Origin: CAWKAO01 sp963847665
Lineage (GTDB): Bacteria; Actinomycetota; Humimicrobiia; Humimicrobiales; Humimicrobiaceae
Assembly: GCA_963847665.1 (NCBI GenBank)
Contig: CAWKAO010000003.1
Coordinates: forward strand, 372,001-436,000
Direction of reading: 5' to 3'
Length of the DNA: 64,000 nt
This document shows positions 36,343 through 45,733 of this stretch, piece by piece (position 1 is the stretch's first letter; each line of letters starts with the position of its first letter). The notes beneath the pieces are model-generated. The model searched no databases, had not been told where the DNA came from, and saw nothing but the letters and a program-made list of their open reading frames with translations. The translations under genes were made by a program, and so were the position numbers.

Positions 36343-36395
36343 TATAAAGATTTAAACATGAAAACAACCAGAACGGTGAAAGAAGGTAAAAAAGA

Positions 36396-36779
36396 GTGTT
36401 TATTACTATTTTAAAAAGCAAGATCCACAGAGCCACCGTCACGGATGCTCAACTACATTATAAAGGCAGCATAACTATAGACAGGGAGCTCATGGAACAT
36501 GCCCAAATAGTACCTTTTGAAAAAGTCATGGTCGTCAGTCTTGAAAGCGGTGAAAGGCTTGAGACTTATGTAATAGAGGGTAAAAGAAAAAGTGGCGAGA
36601 TATGTTTAAACGGCGCTGCAGCAAGAAAAATATTAAAAGGGGACAAAGTGATCATAATGTCCTTTGCCATCGTCGATAAAAAAGAAACCCGGGAGATAAA
36701 GCCCATAATATTGCAGGTAGACGGTTCCAATAAGATTATCAGGGAGGAAGACCACGCTGAAAAAAACGACCAGTGTTAG
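36396..36779 (+). CDS. panD: aspartate 1-decarboxylase precursor
   Basis: 127 residues from a GTG start. Self-cleaves at Gly24-Ser25 (HYKGSITID) to form the pyruvoyl group, then makes beta-alanine for panC. Ends with a short charged tail. Only panB is missing from the window. Confidence 0.95.
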   Translation: MFITILKSKIHRATVTDAQLHYKGSITIDRELMEHAQIVPFEKVMVVSLESGERLETYVIEGKRKSGEICLNGAAARKILKGDKVIIMSFAIVDKKETREIKPIILQVDGSNKIIREEDHAEKNDQC

Positions 36780-36789
36780 TTTTTTATTA

Positions 36790-37542
36790 TTGCTAACCTT
36801 AATTTTTTTTTCCTGTTTTTTTCAGATCTCTCTTGTATCCTGCAGGCGCACACAGGATAGTGATGAAATGATTGCAAAGTCGATACTGGACGAACAACTT
36901 TCAGCTTTTGACTATACTTCTATTGAGCTTGAAAGCATCGATTCGATCGATCTTAATATCATGAACTACAATCTCTATCTAGATATTTATGGTGAAATAA
37001 TAATACTCGGCGAGATGTTGAACACATCAAATATAAGCAAAACTGATGTTGCTATAACTTTCTCAATAATAGACAGGAACGGAAAGGAAATAGAAAACAG
37101 GGCAGTCCCTGCTTTTGCAAACTATCTCCAACCCCAAAAGCTTATTCCTTTTTATTTTGTATATGATAACAGGGCAGAGTATATAAATATTTCTAAAGTA
37201 AGGATAGGGGTCAATTATAATAACTACTATGATGTTTTCGAAGGGTATCCTGTCATAAGCGGTGAGCATTATAATTATGATAAAGACATCATGCACATAA
37301 AGGGTAATGTTGAAAACATAGGACAGGCTGACATTGAAGACCTGAAGCTCTTCGGCACTTTTTATGACCTTCAGGACAGGGTTATTTTTATAAAAAAGGG
37401 CTTTTTATCAAGTAATGTGATACCTGTGGACCAGAAACGCAGTTTTTCACTTGATGTGATGACTGATGATTATCAAAAGGACTTCACGCATTATAAATTA
37501 GGTATTTTTTTCAGGGATTCTTTCAAAGTAAATAAAATTTGA
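36790..37542 (+). CDS. lipoprotein with two FxLYD-like domains
   Basis: 250 residues from a TTG start. Signal sequence ending in LVSC (lipobox, Cys near residue 18), then two beta-rich domains with the pattern YLDIYGEIIILGEMLNTSN and HIKGNVENIGQADIEDLKL, which recall FxLYD domains. Probably surface-exposed; function unknown. Starts 10 bases after panD but is functionally unrelated. Confidence 0.6.
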   Translation: MLTLIFFSCFFQISLVSCRRTQDSDEMIAKSILDEQLSAFDYTSIELESIDSIDLNIMNYNLYLDIYGEIIILGEMLNTSNISKTDVAITFSIIDRNGKEIENRAVPAFANYLQPQKLIPFYFVYDNRAEYINISKVRIGVNYNNYYDVFEGYPVISGEHYNYDKDIMHIKGNVENIGQADIEDLKLFGTFYDLQDRVIFIKKGFLSSNVIPVDQKRSFSLDVMTDDYQKDFTHYKLGIFFRDSFKVNKI

Positions 37543-37592
37543 GTAAAATAGGAAATTGTTTTTAATAATCAAGAACACAGGACTAGCACCAG

Positions 37593-38972
37593 ATGAATTC
37601 ACTTATTAAATTGTTTAGGAGTAAAAGCGCCAGCGCTATTTTTATTTTTTTAATTTTTATACTGGCTATATTTGTTTCAACAGGTTGCGGTATTTTCAAT
37701 AAAGATGATTCACAGACGACAGTGACCACAGACACTGCGGTTATATCTTCAGAAGAAGCTGAACAGACGGACCAGCAGGATGTCAAAACAGAAATAAGTA
37801 TATGGGCAAAGCTCGAGCCCAAGGAGCAAATAGCACTGCTTGACAGCATTGATAAATTTATGCAGCTAAACCCGGAAATAAAAATAAATTCAAGACAGAT
37901 AAGAAGTGAAGAAGAATTGATGGATCAATTTATAGCTGCAAGCCTTGCAGGCTCAGGTCCCGAAATAGTAATTTCAAGCATAGGGTCGGCCCAAAAACTT
38001 GCCGAAGCAAATGTCTTACAGGAGATAACAGATGATCAGATCTTTAATGGTACTTTAACGGGTCTTCAGGAGATCTCCAGGTACGGAGAAAAGACATACG
38101 TCATCCCCTTCAGGGCTTTTAATTTTTTGGTATTATATTATAACAAGGGCCTGGTCGAAGAAGTCCCATCAAATTTTGAAGACCTGATCACGTATTGCAA
38201 AGAGGTAAACGATCCCGGTAATGACACCTGGGGGTTTTTATTAAATTTCAGCGAACCAGACTGGACCATACCTTTTATTGGTGGATATCAGGACTGGATT
38301 TATGATTATGATACCGGTTCTATTTATCTTGATTCAGACGGTATGAAAAAAACACTTGAATTTTTGCTGACTCTTTACCAGGAAGAAAAAATATTGCCGT
38401 ACAACCTGCAGTATGATGAAATCAACACTGCATTTCTTGAGGGCAGGGCCCACATGATCATAAATGGAAACTGGGCAAAAGAGGAATATAAAAACGCAGG
38501 CATAGATTTAGGGGTAGCAAAAATACCAGTAGCGCTAAATGGATACAAGAACCCCACACCTCTTGTTGACGGGACCGGTTTTATGTGCAACATCAATTGT
38601 TTTGGAGATCGGCTGGAAGCAGGTAATAGATTTATTGAGTATTTGATGTCACCTGAGATCCAGAACGAATGGACCGGGACAACAGATACATTTCCTGTCC
38701 TTGAGGTGATCGATCAATATCTTTCCCCAGACAGTGATGCCCTTGATTACAATATGGTCCAGCAACTGAAACTTTGCAGAGGCAACCCGCCAGAAGAATA
38801 TATTAGAGTGATAAGGGATGCAATCAGGTTAAATCTCGAAAATGTTATCCTCGGGAACCTTTCACCGGAAGAAGCTCCTGCAAAAATGCAGGAAGATGCT
38901 ATAAAACTAAAAACAGGCAGCCTGGATCTCGAAGACAACACTCTGAGCACAGAAACCAATAGCAATAATTAA
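37593..38972 (+). CDS. ABC sugar-binding lipoprotein, orphan
   Basis: 459 residues. Lipobox STGC near residue 31, then a T/E/Q-rich linker and a family 1 solute-binding domain: ISIWAKLEPKEQIALLDSI, GPEIVISSIG, VIPFRAFNFLVLYYNK, and FLEGRAHMIINGNW. These proteins deliver oligosaccharides to ABC permeases, but no permease gene follows; it is instead followed by an ECF sigma factor, so it may be a sensor. Acidic, asparagine-rich tail. Confidence 0.85.
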   Translation: MNSLIKLFRSKSASAIFIFLIFILAIFVSTGCGIFNKDDSQTTVTTDTAVISSEEAEQTDQQDVKTEISIWAKLEPKEQIALLDSIDKFMQLNPEIKINSRQIRSEEELMDQFIAASLAGSGPEIVISSIGSAQKLAEANVLQEITDDQIFNGTLTGLQEISRYGEKTYVIPFRAFNFLVLYYNKGLVEEVPSNFEDLITYCKEVNDPGNDTWGFLLNFSEPDWTIPFIGGYQDWIYDYDTGSIYLDSDGMKKTLEFLLTLYQEEKILPYNLQYDEINTAFLEGRAHMIINGNWAKEEYKNAGIDLGVAKIPVALNGYKNPTPLVDGTGFMCNINCFGDRLEAGNRFIEYLMSPEIQNEWTGTTDTFPVLEVIDQYLSPDSDALDYNMVQQLKLCRGNPPEEYIRVIRDAIRLNLENVILGNLSPEEAPAKMQEDAIKLKTGSLDLEDNTLSTETNSNN

Positions 38973-38985
38973 AAAAGAAAATATT

Positions 38986-39567
38986 TTGACAGATAATAAA
39001 GAAGCCAATAGAAAACCTGATGATAGACAACTTGTAGAAAGATCAAAAAAAGGGGATAAGGCTGCATTTGAAGAACTGGTGAAGCTTTATTCAAAATACG
39101 TATATACAAATGCTTTCTTCATGTTGAGAGACACTCACGATGCAGAAGATGTCAGCCAGGAAGTATTTGTAAAAGTATATCTCTCAATAAAAAATTTCCG
39201 GGGCCTTTCAAGTTTTAAGACCTGGTTAAGAAAACTCACCATAAACACCTGTATCGATAAACTCAGAATAAAGTCAAAGACTATAAATAAGAAAATAAGC
39301 CTCGATGCTTTTGAAGAAAACTTTGATTTTGTATTTGCTGATACCAACCATAATACAGAAAGAGATTTTTTTACCAAAGAGACTGTAAGGGAGGTTCTTT
39401 CTATAATTGTAAACCTTGAGGAAAGTTACAGGATCCCACTTATTTTAAGGGATTTACAGGATTACAGCTACAGGGAGATAGCATTTTTAATCAATAAACC
39501 TATAGGAACAGTAAAAACAAATATCCACAGAGCCCGAAAAATAATAAAAGAAAAATTAAAGGATTAG
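38986..39567 (+). CDS. ECF-type sigma factor
   Basis: 193 residues from a TTG start. Region 2 (AFEELVKLYSKYVYTNAF, DAEDVSQEVFVKVY, SFKTWLRKLTINTC) and region 4 (YRIPLILRDLQDYSYREIAFLI and GTVKTNIHRARK) are both present. No region 3. The next gene codes for a small membrane protein that might be its anti-sigma partner. Confidence 0.9.
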   Translation: MTDNKEANRKPDDRQLVERSKKGDKAAFEELVKLYSKYVYTNAFFMLRDTHDAEDVSQEVFVKVYLSIKNFRGLSSFKTWLRKLTINTCIDKLRIKSKTINKKISLDAFEENFDFVFADTNHNTERDFFTKETVREVLSIIVNLEESYRIPLILRDLQDYSYREIAFLINKPIGTVKTNIHRARKIIKEKLKD

Positions 39568-39592
39568 AAATACGGGAGAAATCGAGTAAACT

Positions 39593-39895
39593 ATGACGAA
39601 CAATATAATTAAATATTTGAGGTTTGCAAAAGATGTCGTCATCAATCCGGAAGAGGGAAACATAGAAGAAAAGATCATAGACAGGATAGAAAAGGTAGAT
39701 GAAAAGGATGAAAAACTTCTTGATGAAAAGTACATGGATTATTTTAAGAAAAGTAATTCCAGGTTGTATCTTTTTTCGGAAGATGTTAAAAACAATCCCG
39801 GCAGATTCACAGCGTTTATTGTCCTGATGTTTGTTTTTCTTGGAGTATTTATATTTGTTTGGAGCCGGTTATCTACCAAAAAGAAAGAAGGATGA
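39593..39895 (+). CDS. small single-pass membrane protein, possible anti-sigma factor
   Basis: 100 residues: an acidic cytoplasmic part (IEEKIIDRIEKVDEKDEKLLDEK), then one membrane helix (FTAFIVLMFVFLGVFIFVW) near the C-terminus and a basic tail. It follows the ECF sigma gene by 25 bases, which is where anti-sigma genes often lie. No zinc-binding anti-sigma motif is visible, so this remains a guess. Confidence 0.6.
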   Translation: MTNNIIKYLRFAKDVVINPEEGNIEEKIIDRIEKVDEKDEKLLDEKYMDYFKKSNSRLYLFSEDVKNNPGRFTAFIVLMFVFLGVFIFVWSRLSTKKKEG

Positions 39896-40108
39896 TCATC
39901 TTCTTCTCAGGATTATTATCAGGATGACTATAAAAATCAAGATAAACCAGAACCAGGGGTTTATAAAGAGGTCCTTTATGGGCTCATAGGGTATTTTTCC
40001 AAAGAGTGTACTAAGAGTTATTTCAAACCACTCGTATACTTTGACCGACAAAGCTTTTATGTTTTCACCGCTGAAGAAGCCCTGAAGTCTATTTAATAAA
40101 TTTTCCAT
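39896..40108 (-). CDS. small tail-anchored protein
   Basis: 70 residues with one strong membrane helix at the C-terminus (WFWFILIFIVILIIILRRR), preceded by a soluble helix-like part. It is convergent with the previous gene and abuts it. No family recognised and no clear ribosome site, so it might not be real. Confidence 0.45.
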   Translation of the reverse strand: MENLLNRLQGFFSGENIKALSVKVYEWFEITLSTLFGKIPYEPIKDLFINPWFWFILIFIVILIIILRRR

Positions 40109-40304
40109 ATAATTTTAAATAATTTAGTTATTAAAAAATTTATAAAATACTAATTATATATTCACCTTATTTATTGTAAAATATCAGAATAAAATTATTA
40201 TAGTTTTAAATATAAATTAAGTAAAATATTTAAAAAAAATAATTTTTTAAGGTTTTTGATGATATAATTTAAAAAAAATAATGTAGAATAATTGAGAGGG
40301 AGTA

Positions 40305-40727
40305 ATGTTATCAAGAAATAAAAATGATAGTTTTCTGGCAAAGACTGTCACTGTAATAGCCGAAGGTGTGGTAATAGAAGGAAAATTCTATTCAAAAGGC
40401 TCAACAAAGGTGGACGGCACAATCAATGGGGAAGTGATTTCAGAAAAAGAATTGAACATTGGCAAGGAAGGGAAAATAAATGCTAATGTCAGGACCACAA
40501 ATGCCATAATAGGTGGTTATTTTCAGGGTGAGATGAAAGCAGCAGGAGAGGTTGAGATCACTTCAACAGGAAAGTTTGTCGGAAATTTGATTCAGCCAAA
40601 TGCCCAGCTTACAATATCTAAAGGAGGATTGTTTAAAGGAGAGAGTAAGATTTCAGAGAAGCAGGAAGAATTTAAGAGCTTCAGTGTCAAAGAAGAAATC
40701 GATATCCCGGATACAGATATAGAGTAA
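40305..40727 (+). CDS. bactofilin
   Basis: 140 residues. A short N-terminus then a right-handed beta-helix of repeats: VIEGKFYSKGSTKVDGTINGEV, LNIGKEGKINANVRT, IIGGYFQGEMKAAGEVEI and so on. Bactofilins form membrane-linked filaments for cell shape. GAGGGAG is the ribosome site. Confidence 0.9.
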   Translation: MLSRNKNDSFLAKTVTVIAEGVVIEGKFYSKGSTKVDGTINGEVISEKELNIGKEGKINANVRTTNAIIGGYFQGEMKAAGEVEITSTGKFVGNLIQPNAQLTISKGGLFKGESKISEKQEEFKSFSVKEEIDIPDTDIE

Positions 40728-40782
40728 ATACCAAAATCACTATTATTAAAATATCAGAAATCAAATTAATAAGGAGTGAGAA

Positions 40783-42153
40783 TTGAAGTATTTTAAAATA
40801 AGAGAAAGAAATACTACTGTAAGAAGAGAGATTATCGCTGGCGTCACTACGTTTATGACGATGGCCTATATCATCTTTGTAAACCCTGCGATACTTTCAG
40901 CCGGTGGTGCAACTGGTATTCCATTTGAGGCAGCCATCGTGGCAACCTGCATTGGAGCGGGTGTAATGAGCATAACCATGGGGCTCATCTCAAATACACC
41001 ATTCGCGCTCGCTTCTGGAATGGGTATAAATGCTGTCGTGACTTTCACGATCATCCTTGGTCTCGGGCTATCCTGGCAGCAGGCGATGGGGATAATAGTA
41101 ATAGAGGGCATACTCGTCCTCATAATGGTCGTGACAAAGCTCAGAATGATCCTCATGAATGCTATTCCTATGGGCTTAAAATATGCCATAGGTGTGGGTA
41201 TCGGGCTTTTTATTGCTTTCATCGGAGCACAGGAAGGTGGATTTGTTGATATGGATCCTGCAACAGCAGTCAGGCTTGGTGACTTTACTGCAGGATACAC
41301 GTTGCTTGCAACATTCGGGCTTGTCCTGACAATAATCCTTGTCGCATTCAAGATAAGGGGTGGGATCCTGATCGGCATAGCTGGAACAACGATCGCAGGC
41401 ATGATATTTAAGATAATACCCCTTCCTTCACAATGGGTAAGCCTTCCAACAGCTCAGAGTTTTTCTACCTTTTTTAAAGCAGACATCGTCGGCGCTGTCT
41501 GGTCCAATGGGATGTTAAACATAGCGGCGCTGATAATGATATTTGCGCTTTTCATGACAGACTTTTTCGATACTATGGGAACTGTCATCGGAGTAGGCGA
41601 AGAGGCAAACTTGCTTGATAAAAATGGAAATCTGCCTTCATTAAGAAGAGTATTGCTTGTCGACTCGTCTGCTGCAATAGTGGGAGGGCTTTTTGGAGCC
41701 AGCTCTATTACGACTTATATTGAAAGCGCTTCAGGTGTATCAGAAGGCGGCAGGACCGGTATCATGCCCACGACAACAGGAGTCCTGTTTCTCTTATCCA
41801 TCTTTTTCGCACCGGTCATAGCAGTAGTAGGCGGGGGAGTACAGGTCGCTGAAGGGGTCTACAAATATCCTGTGACAGCTCCTGCCCTCATAATAGTCGG
41901 GTTTTTGATGATGGGTGTAATATCAAAAATAGACTTTAAAGATTTTGAAGTCGGCATCCCTGCATTTTTGACAATAATCATAATGCCGTTTACATATAAT
42001 ATCTCTTACGGGATAGGATTTGGCTTTATAAGCTACACTCTGATAAAACTTTTCAGGGGCAAGTTCAGACAGCTTCATCCGCTTATGATAGTGGCAAGCG
42101 TTCTTTTTGCAGTTGCATTTATAGCCCAGGCGCTGGCATCAAGATTTATCTGA
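40783..42153 (+). CDS. NCS2 family purine permease (AzgA/PbuG type)
   Basis: 456 residues from a TTG start, about 13 helices. Signatures: REIIAGVTTFMTMAYIIFVNPAIL, ALASGMGINAVVTF and DFFDTMGTVIGVGEEANL, with SSITTYIESASGVSEGGRTG near the substrate site. This subgroup imports adenine, guanine or hypoxanthine. Confidence 0.93.
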   Translation: MKYFKIRERNTTVRREIIAGVTTFMTMAYIIFVNPAILSAGGATGIPFEAAIVATCIGAGVMSITMGLISNTPFALASGMGINAVVTFTIILGLGLSWQQAMGIIVIEGILVLIMVVTKLRMILMNAIPMGLKYAIGVGIGLFIAFIGAQEGGFVDMDPATAVRLGDFTAGYTLLATFGLVLTIILVAFKIRGGILIGIAGTTIAGMIFKIIPLPSQWVSLPTAQSFSTFFKADIVGAVWSNGMLNIAALIMIFALFMTDFFDTMGTVIGVGEEANLLDKNGNLPSLRRVLLVDSSAAIVGGLFGASSITTYIESASGVSEGGRTGIMPTTTGVLFLLSIFFAPVIAVVGGGVQVAEGVYKYPVTAPALIIVGFLMMGVISKIDFKDFEVGIPAFLTIIIMPFTYNISYGIGFGFISYTLIKLFRGKFRQLHPLMIVASVLFAVAFIAQALASRFI

Positions 42154-42226
42154 TTAAGCAGAAAAGCTTTTACCCAGAAGCAAATTCATTTACTTCAAAA
42201 AGGACATTGTCTTGTAATAGTATTGC

Positions 42227-42254
42227 TTGACATTATTATAACTCAGTATATTTA
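42227..42254 (+). promoter_or_regulatory. candidate promoter before the URO-D-like gene
   Basis: A TTGACA at 42227-42232 and TATTTA at 42249-42254 (16-base spacer). The 281-base gap from 42154 to 42434 holds nothing else I can name; an AAAGAGA/TCTCTTT inverted repeat at about 42281-42322 could fold in the leader. Confidence 0.4.
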
Positions 42255-42434
42255 TTTGATGATAAAATCATTTGTCTCAAAAGAGACTGAAAAGATATGG
42301 CAAGGTATTTTTTCTCTCTTTCAAATAGGCTTGAAAAATTAAAGGGTGTTAGAAAGGGACAATAAAGTAGAAGGATAAATAATCAATGGCGTATTATTGG
42401 ATTATCAGTATTAGGATTTAAAAAAGGGGTATAA

Positions 42435-43736
42435 ATGGTCTCAAATGCAACCGGCTTGTGGGATGTTTCTGATTATGGAAGCACCCCTGTTTTTTGTGCA
42501 GGTGAAAAAGGCAATATATCGATTTCAAAAAAAGATAAGGTTGTGCTAAAAAACCTGGCAGAAAAAGTCAGGGAGATATCAGAGAGAGATTCAGAGAAAG
42601 AAAAACGAAAACTCTGGTTCTCCCATAACATGCTTAAAATAAAAAAACCGGTGGTATTCTGTGATCCTGAAAATGGATGGAATGAAATAATAACAGATAA
42701 AATGATAGAATGTTCCGGCAGTCTTCTTGCTAAAAAATGGGAGATGGTCCTAAGAAAAGAGATCTACTGGGCGGAAAATATAAAGGATGATAAGGTAATA
42801 GAGCCTGTTTTCGATATAGGTTATACCTATAAAGACAATAACTGGGGGACAGAAACACAATTTCATGGAGGTGCAGGAGGCTCCTATGTTTGGGATGCAC
42901 CTATAAATAATATTGAAGATGCAAAAAAAATAAAATTTCCTGAGATCACAATCGACAATAAAACAACGCAGGATACCATAGGTGTTGCACAGGAGATATT
43001 CGGGGATGTCCTAAATGTCAGGCTGACAGGTAAATGGTGGTGGTCACTTGGCCTGACTCTGGACCTTGCATTTCTAAGGGGGCTGGAAACAATCTTCTGG
43101 GATATGATGGATAACCCGGACCTGCTGCATCTGTTGATGGGAAAACTGAGCCAGGGGACATCAAAAAAGATCGACTTTCTTTCAGAAAATGGCCTGCTTT
43201 CTTCCAACTGTGATAAATACGTTGGCTCGGGCGGTTTTGGATATACTGAAGAGGTTCTGTGTACAGACGATACAAAGAATATCCTGCCGGAAAATATGTG
43301 GGGATTCTGTGAAAGCCAGGAAACCGGAAGTGTTTCACCGGCGATGTTTGAAGAATTTGTATTTAAATACCAGATGCCCCTTCTTGAAAAGTTCGGGCTC
43401 AATTGCTACGGATGCTGCGAGCCTCTGGAAAGCAGATGGCACATAATAAAGAGGACGCCTAATCTTAGAAGAGTATCAGTGTCACCATGGTCGGATCTTG
43501 AAAAGATGGCAGAAAACCTGCAGGATAAATATATATTCTCGATGAAAGCCAGCCCTTCAGATCTTGCTGTCCCGGCAATCAATAAGGACCTCATTAGAAA
43601 AAAGATCAGGAAGGCTCTTGATATTACCAGGGGCTGTGTCGTGGAAATATTGATGAAAGACAATCACACGATTGGTAAGAATCCCGAAAATATAACTGAT
43701 TGGGTAAAAATAGTCAGGCAAGAAATAGGGAATTAA
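42435..43736 (+). CDS. uroporphyrinogen decarboxylase-superfamily protein
   Basis: 433 residues. It belongs to the URO-D/MtaA/CmuA superfamily: a TIM barrel with RLTGKWWWSLGLTLDLAFLRG, a CDK-GS-GFGY region and the C-terminal GLNCYGCCEPLESRWH, which has the His and Cys pattern of corrinoid methyltransferases. It is not HemE. Partners such as a corrinoid protein are absent. A second relative begins at 63496. Substrate unknown. Confidence 0.75.
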   Translation: MVSNATGLWDVSDYGSTPVFCAGEKGNISISKKDKVVLKNLAEKVREISERDSEKEKRKLWFSHNMLKIKKPVVFCDPENGWNEIITDKMIECSGSLLAKKWEMVLRKEIYWAENIKDDKVIEPVFDIGYTYKDNNWGTETQFHGGAGGSYVWDAPINNIEDAKKIKFPEITIDNKTTQDTIGVAQEIFGDVLNVRLTGKWWWSLGLTLDLAFLRGLETIFWDMMDNPDLLHLLMGKLSQGTSKKIDFLSENGLLSSNCDKYVGSGGFGYTEEVLCTDDTKNILPENMWGFCESQETGSVSPAMFEEFVFKYQMPLLEKFGLNCYGCCEPLESRWHIIKRTPNLRRVSVSPWSDLEKMAENLQDKYIFSMKASPSDLAVPAINKDLIRKKIRKALDITRGCVVEILMKDNHTIGKNPENITDWVKIVRQEIGN

Positions 43737-43855
43737 GAAGTGTTTATATATTTAATATAATTTCCAATAGATATGATTCTATTTAAATTATAAACTTAAT
43801 AAAATAATAAAAATAATTCTAAAATTTATTTTAAAAACATTTATAAAATATTTAT

Positions 43856-43884
43856 TTGACAAATCTTATAATTTTTGATATTAT
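43856..43884 (+). promoter_or_regulatory. strong promoter for the RRM gene leader
   Basis: TTGACA at 43856-43861, a 17-base spacer, TATTAT at 43879-43884. Transcription should start near 43891, giving a leader of about 290 bases before the RRM start codon. Confidence 0.65.
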
Positions 43885-43890
43885 TATAAT

Positions 43891-44056
43891 TAATCTTTGG
43901 ATAGAGGCAACATTTAGTAATATTTGAAAATTGCAGACGAAAGAATGTAGGAAGAGAAAAAAGCTAAATGAGGCCGATGAAGTTTAAAGAGTGGTCCCAA
44001 GGTGTTTAGTAACCTAAGGTCGTGAGATTATGGTAAAAGATGAGTTGGGATTTTTT
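43891..44056 (+). ncRNA. structured 5' leader with internal terminator
   Basis: After the promoter comes a G-rich, non-coding stretch unlike the AT-rich flanks. It ends in a hairpin: TCCCAA (43995-44000) pairs with TTGGGA (44045-44050), with G-U pairs outside and a smaller stem between (AGGT/ACCT), directly followed by six Ts. This is an intrinsic terminator about 125 bases before the RRM gene, so it may be an attenuator or a riboswitch expression platform, or the end of a separate small RNA. No Rfam class is recognised with confidence. Confidence 0.5.
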
Positions 44057-44179
44057 AATTTATATCTCTATTTTGTTTGATAGTATTTTAATTAAGAGTA
44101 AGTATTGTTAACCGCAGCTACCTCTCTAAAAGAAATATTTTAAAGCTAGAGAAATAGTAATATTTGGAAGGAGGTAAGT

Positions 44180-44437
44180 ATGCAAGGTAACAAACTATAT
44201 GTAGGTAATTTCAGCTATACCACAGATGATTCACAACTGAAAGAACTGTTTTCCACACATGGCCAGGTCCAATCAGCCAAAGTAATCGGAGATAAAGGTT
44301 TTGGATTTGTTGAGATGTCAAGCTCAGAAGAAGCTGAAAAAGCAATGGAAGCTCTGAATGAAACAGAATTTGGAGGAAGAACTTTAAGAGTCAATGAAGC
44401 TCGTCCTCAAAGAGAAAGAACTGAAAGAAGGTATTAA
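44180..44437 (+). CDS. RRM-domain RNA-binding protein
   Basis: 85 residues, a single RRM: RNP2 LYVGNF (residues 6-11) and RNP1 KGFGFVEM (39-46), with a short basic tail (RPQRERTERRY). Bacterial RRM proteins of this kind (as in cyanobacteria) bind RNA and are often cold- or stress-induced. GGAAGGAGG is the ribosome site. Its leader carries a terminator (see 43891-44056). Confidence 0.92.
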   Translation: MQGNKLYVGNFSYTTDDSQLKELFSTHGQVQSAKVIGDKGFGFVEMSSSEEAEKAMEALNETEFGGRTLRVNEARPQRERTERRY

Positions 44438-44495
44438 ATAATAAAATTACATAAAGATTTTTTTAAATGATCTGTATGTAGATTTAAATCTTCAG

Positions 44496-44540
44496 AAAAA
44501 TGATTTGTTGTTTATATATTAAGCAGCAAATCATTTTTTT
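44496..44540 (+). terminator. intrinsic terminator after the RRM gene
   Basis: AAATGATTTGTTG at 44498-44510 pairs with CAGCAAATCATTT at 44524-44536 (12 of 13), followed by Ts to 44540. Ends the RRM transcript. Confidence 0.8.
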
Positions 44541-44667
44541 AAAACATTCAAAAAGAAATTTTAGTTAAGATGACACTTGCCAGGGCAACACAATATAATA
44601 TTTATTACAGAGAGAATTGATTTTGGATATATTTAATTTATATTCAGAGAGAAGTTGATAAAATTTA

Positions 44668-45674
44668 ATGACAAAAAATAATTATGAATCAAAAGATACA
44701 GGGGTTTTAATAAAAAATAAAAGAGAAAATATATCTACTGATAATGAAAACAATAAAACTATAAAAGAAATAGAATTTTTAAAGAATAAAAAAATCTTAA
44801 TGGATGATAAAAAATCCTCAAAAATTAAGGCTGCTCAAGCTATAAAACCATTTATAGACGATCCTGTCAAAATGTATCTTAAGGAAATCGGTAAAGTAAG
44901 GCTCCTGACTGCTGCTGAAGAAGTGTATCTTGCAAAAATGATTGAAAAAGGAGACCTGTCTGCAAAAAGTAAGCTTATTGAAGCAAATTTAAGACTTGTT
45001 GTAAGTGTGGCTAAAAAATATGTTAGAAGAGGTATGGTATTTTTAGACCTTATCCAGGAAGGAAACCTGGGACTTATAAAAGCTGTAGATAAATATGATT
45101 ATAAAAGAGGTTTTAAATTTTCAACATATGCGACCTGGTGGATAAGGCAGGCCATAACAAGATCTATTGCAGATAAGGCAAGGACAATCAGAATTCCGGT
45201 TCACATGGTAGAAAATGTAAATAAGTATATCCGTATTCAAAGACAGCTTCTTCAGAAGCTTGGCAGAGAACCTAATCATGATGAAATTGCAGAATTATTA
45301 GGTATTACTCCAGATAGGGTCCAGGGAAATTATTAAAATAGCTGAGGGAACAATATCGCTTAGATACTCCGATTGGTGAGAGCGAAGATGCACATATAAG
45401 TGATTTTGTCGAAGATCCGAAAGTCGAAGCTCCTCTTAATGCAGCAACCTTTTCCATGCTTCAGAAAGATCTTCAGGTAGTTCTAAACACTTTAAAGGAC
45501 AGAGAAAGAAAAATTATTAGATTAAGATTTGGACTTCAGGATGGCTTTCCTAGAACTCTGGAAGAAGTCGGCAGAGAGTTTAGCTTGACCAGGGAAAGGA
45601 TCAGGCAGATCGAATCTAAAGCACTATGTAAATTACGTTGCACTAAAAATAATGCCTTAAAAGATTTTCTCTAA
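44668..45674 (+). CDS. RpoD-like sigma factor, two frameshifts
   Basis: About 335 codons if repaired. Region 1.2 (DPVKMYLKEIGKVRLLT), region 2 (NLRLVVSVAKKYVRRGM, TYATWWIRQAITRSIADKARTIR), region 3 and region 4 (TLEEVGREFSLTRERIRQIESKAL) are of the group 1/2 type. Two extra bases break it: a C at about 45321-45322 and an A at 45362; removing both gives the expected TPDRVREIIKIAEG and SLDTPIGESED. No other decay is visible. Region 1.1 is missing, so it is probably an alternative sigma factor, not the housekeeping one. Confidence 0.75.
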
Positions 45675-45733
45675 ATGGAAAGAAACTTGTAAAATGGAAT
45701 TGATAATTCCATATTTGCATGTAAAATGGAGTT

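Noticed and set aside
43900..43960. Lysine riboswitch, from AGAGGC and AGTA near the 5' end
   Set aside because: Spacing is too short, other conserved blocks are absent, and the gene is an RRM protein.
43950..44000. S-box (SAM-I) or hammerhead ribozyme in the RRM leader, from GGCCGATGAAG
   Set aside because: The downstream S-box core and pairing partners are missing, and the hammerhead CUGANGA core is off by one base with no GAAA in place.
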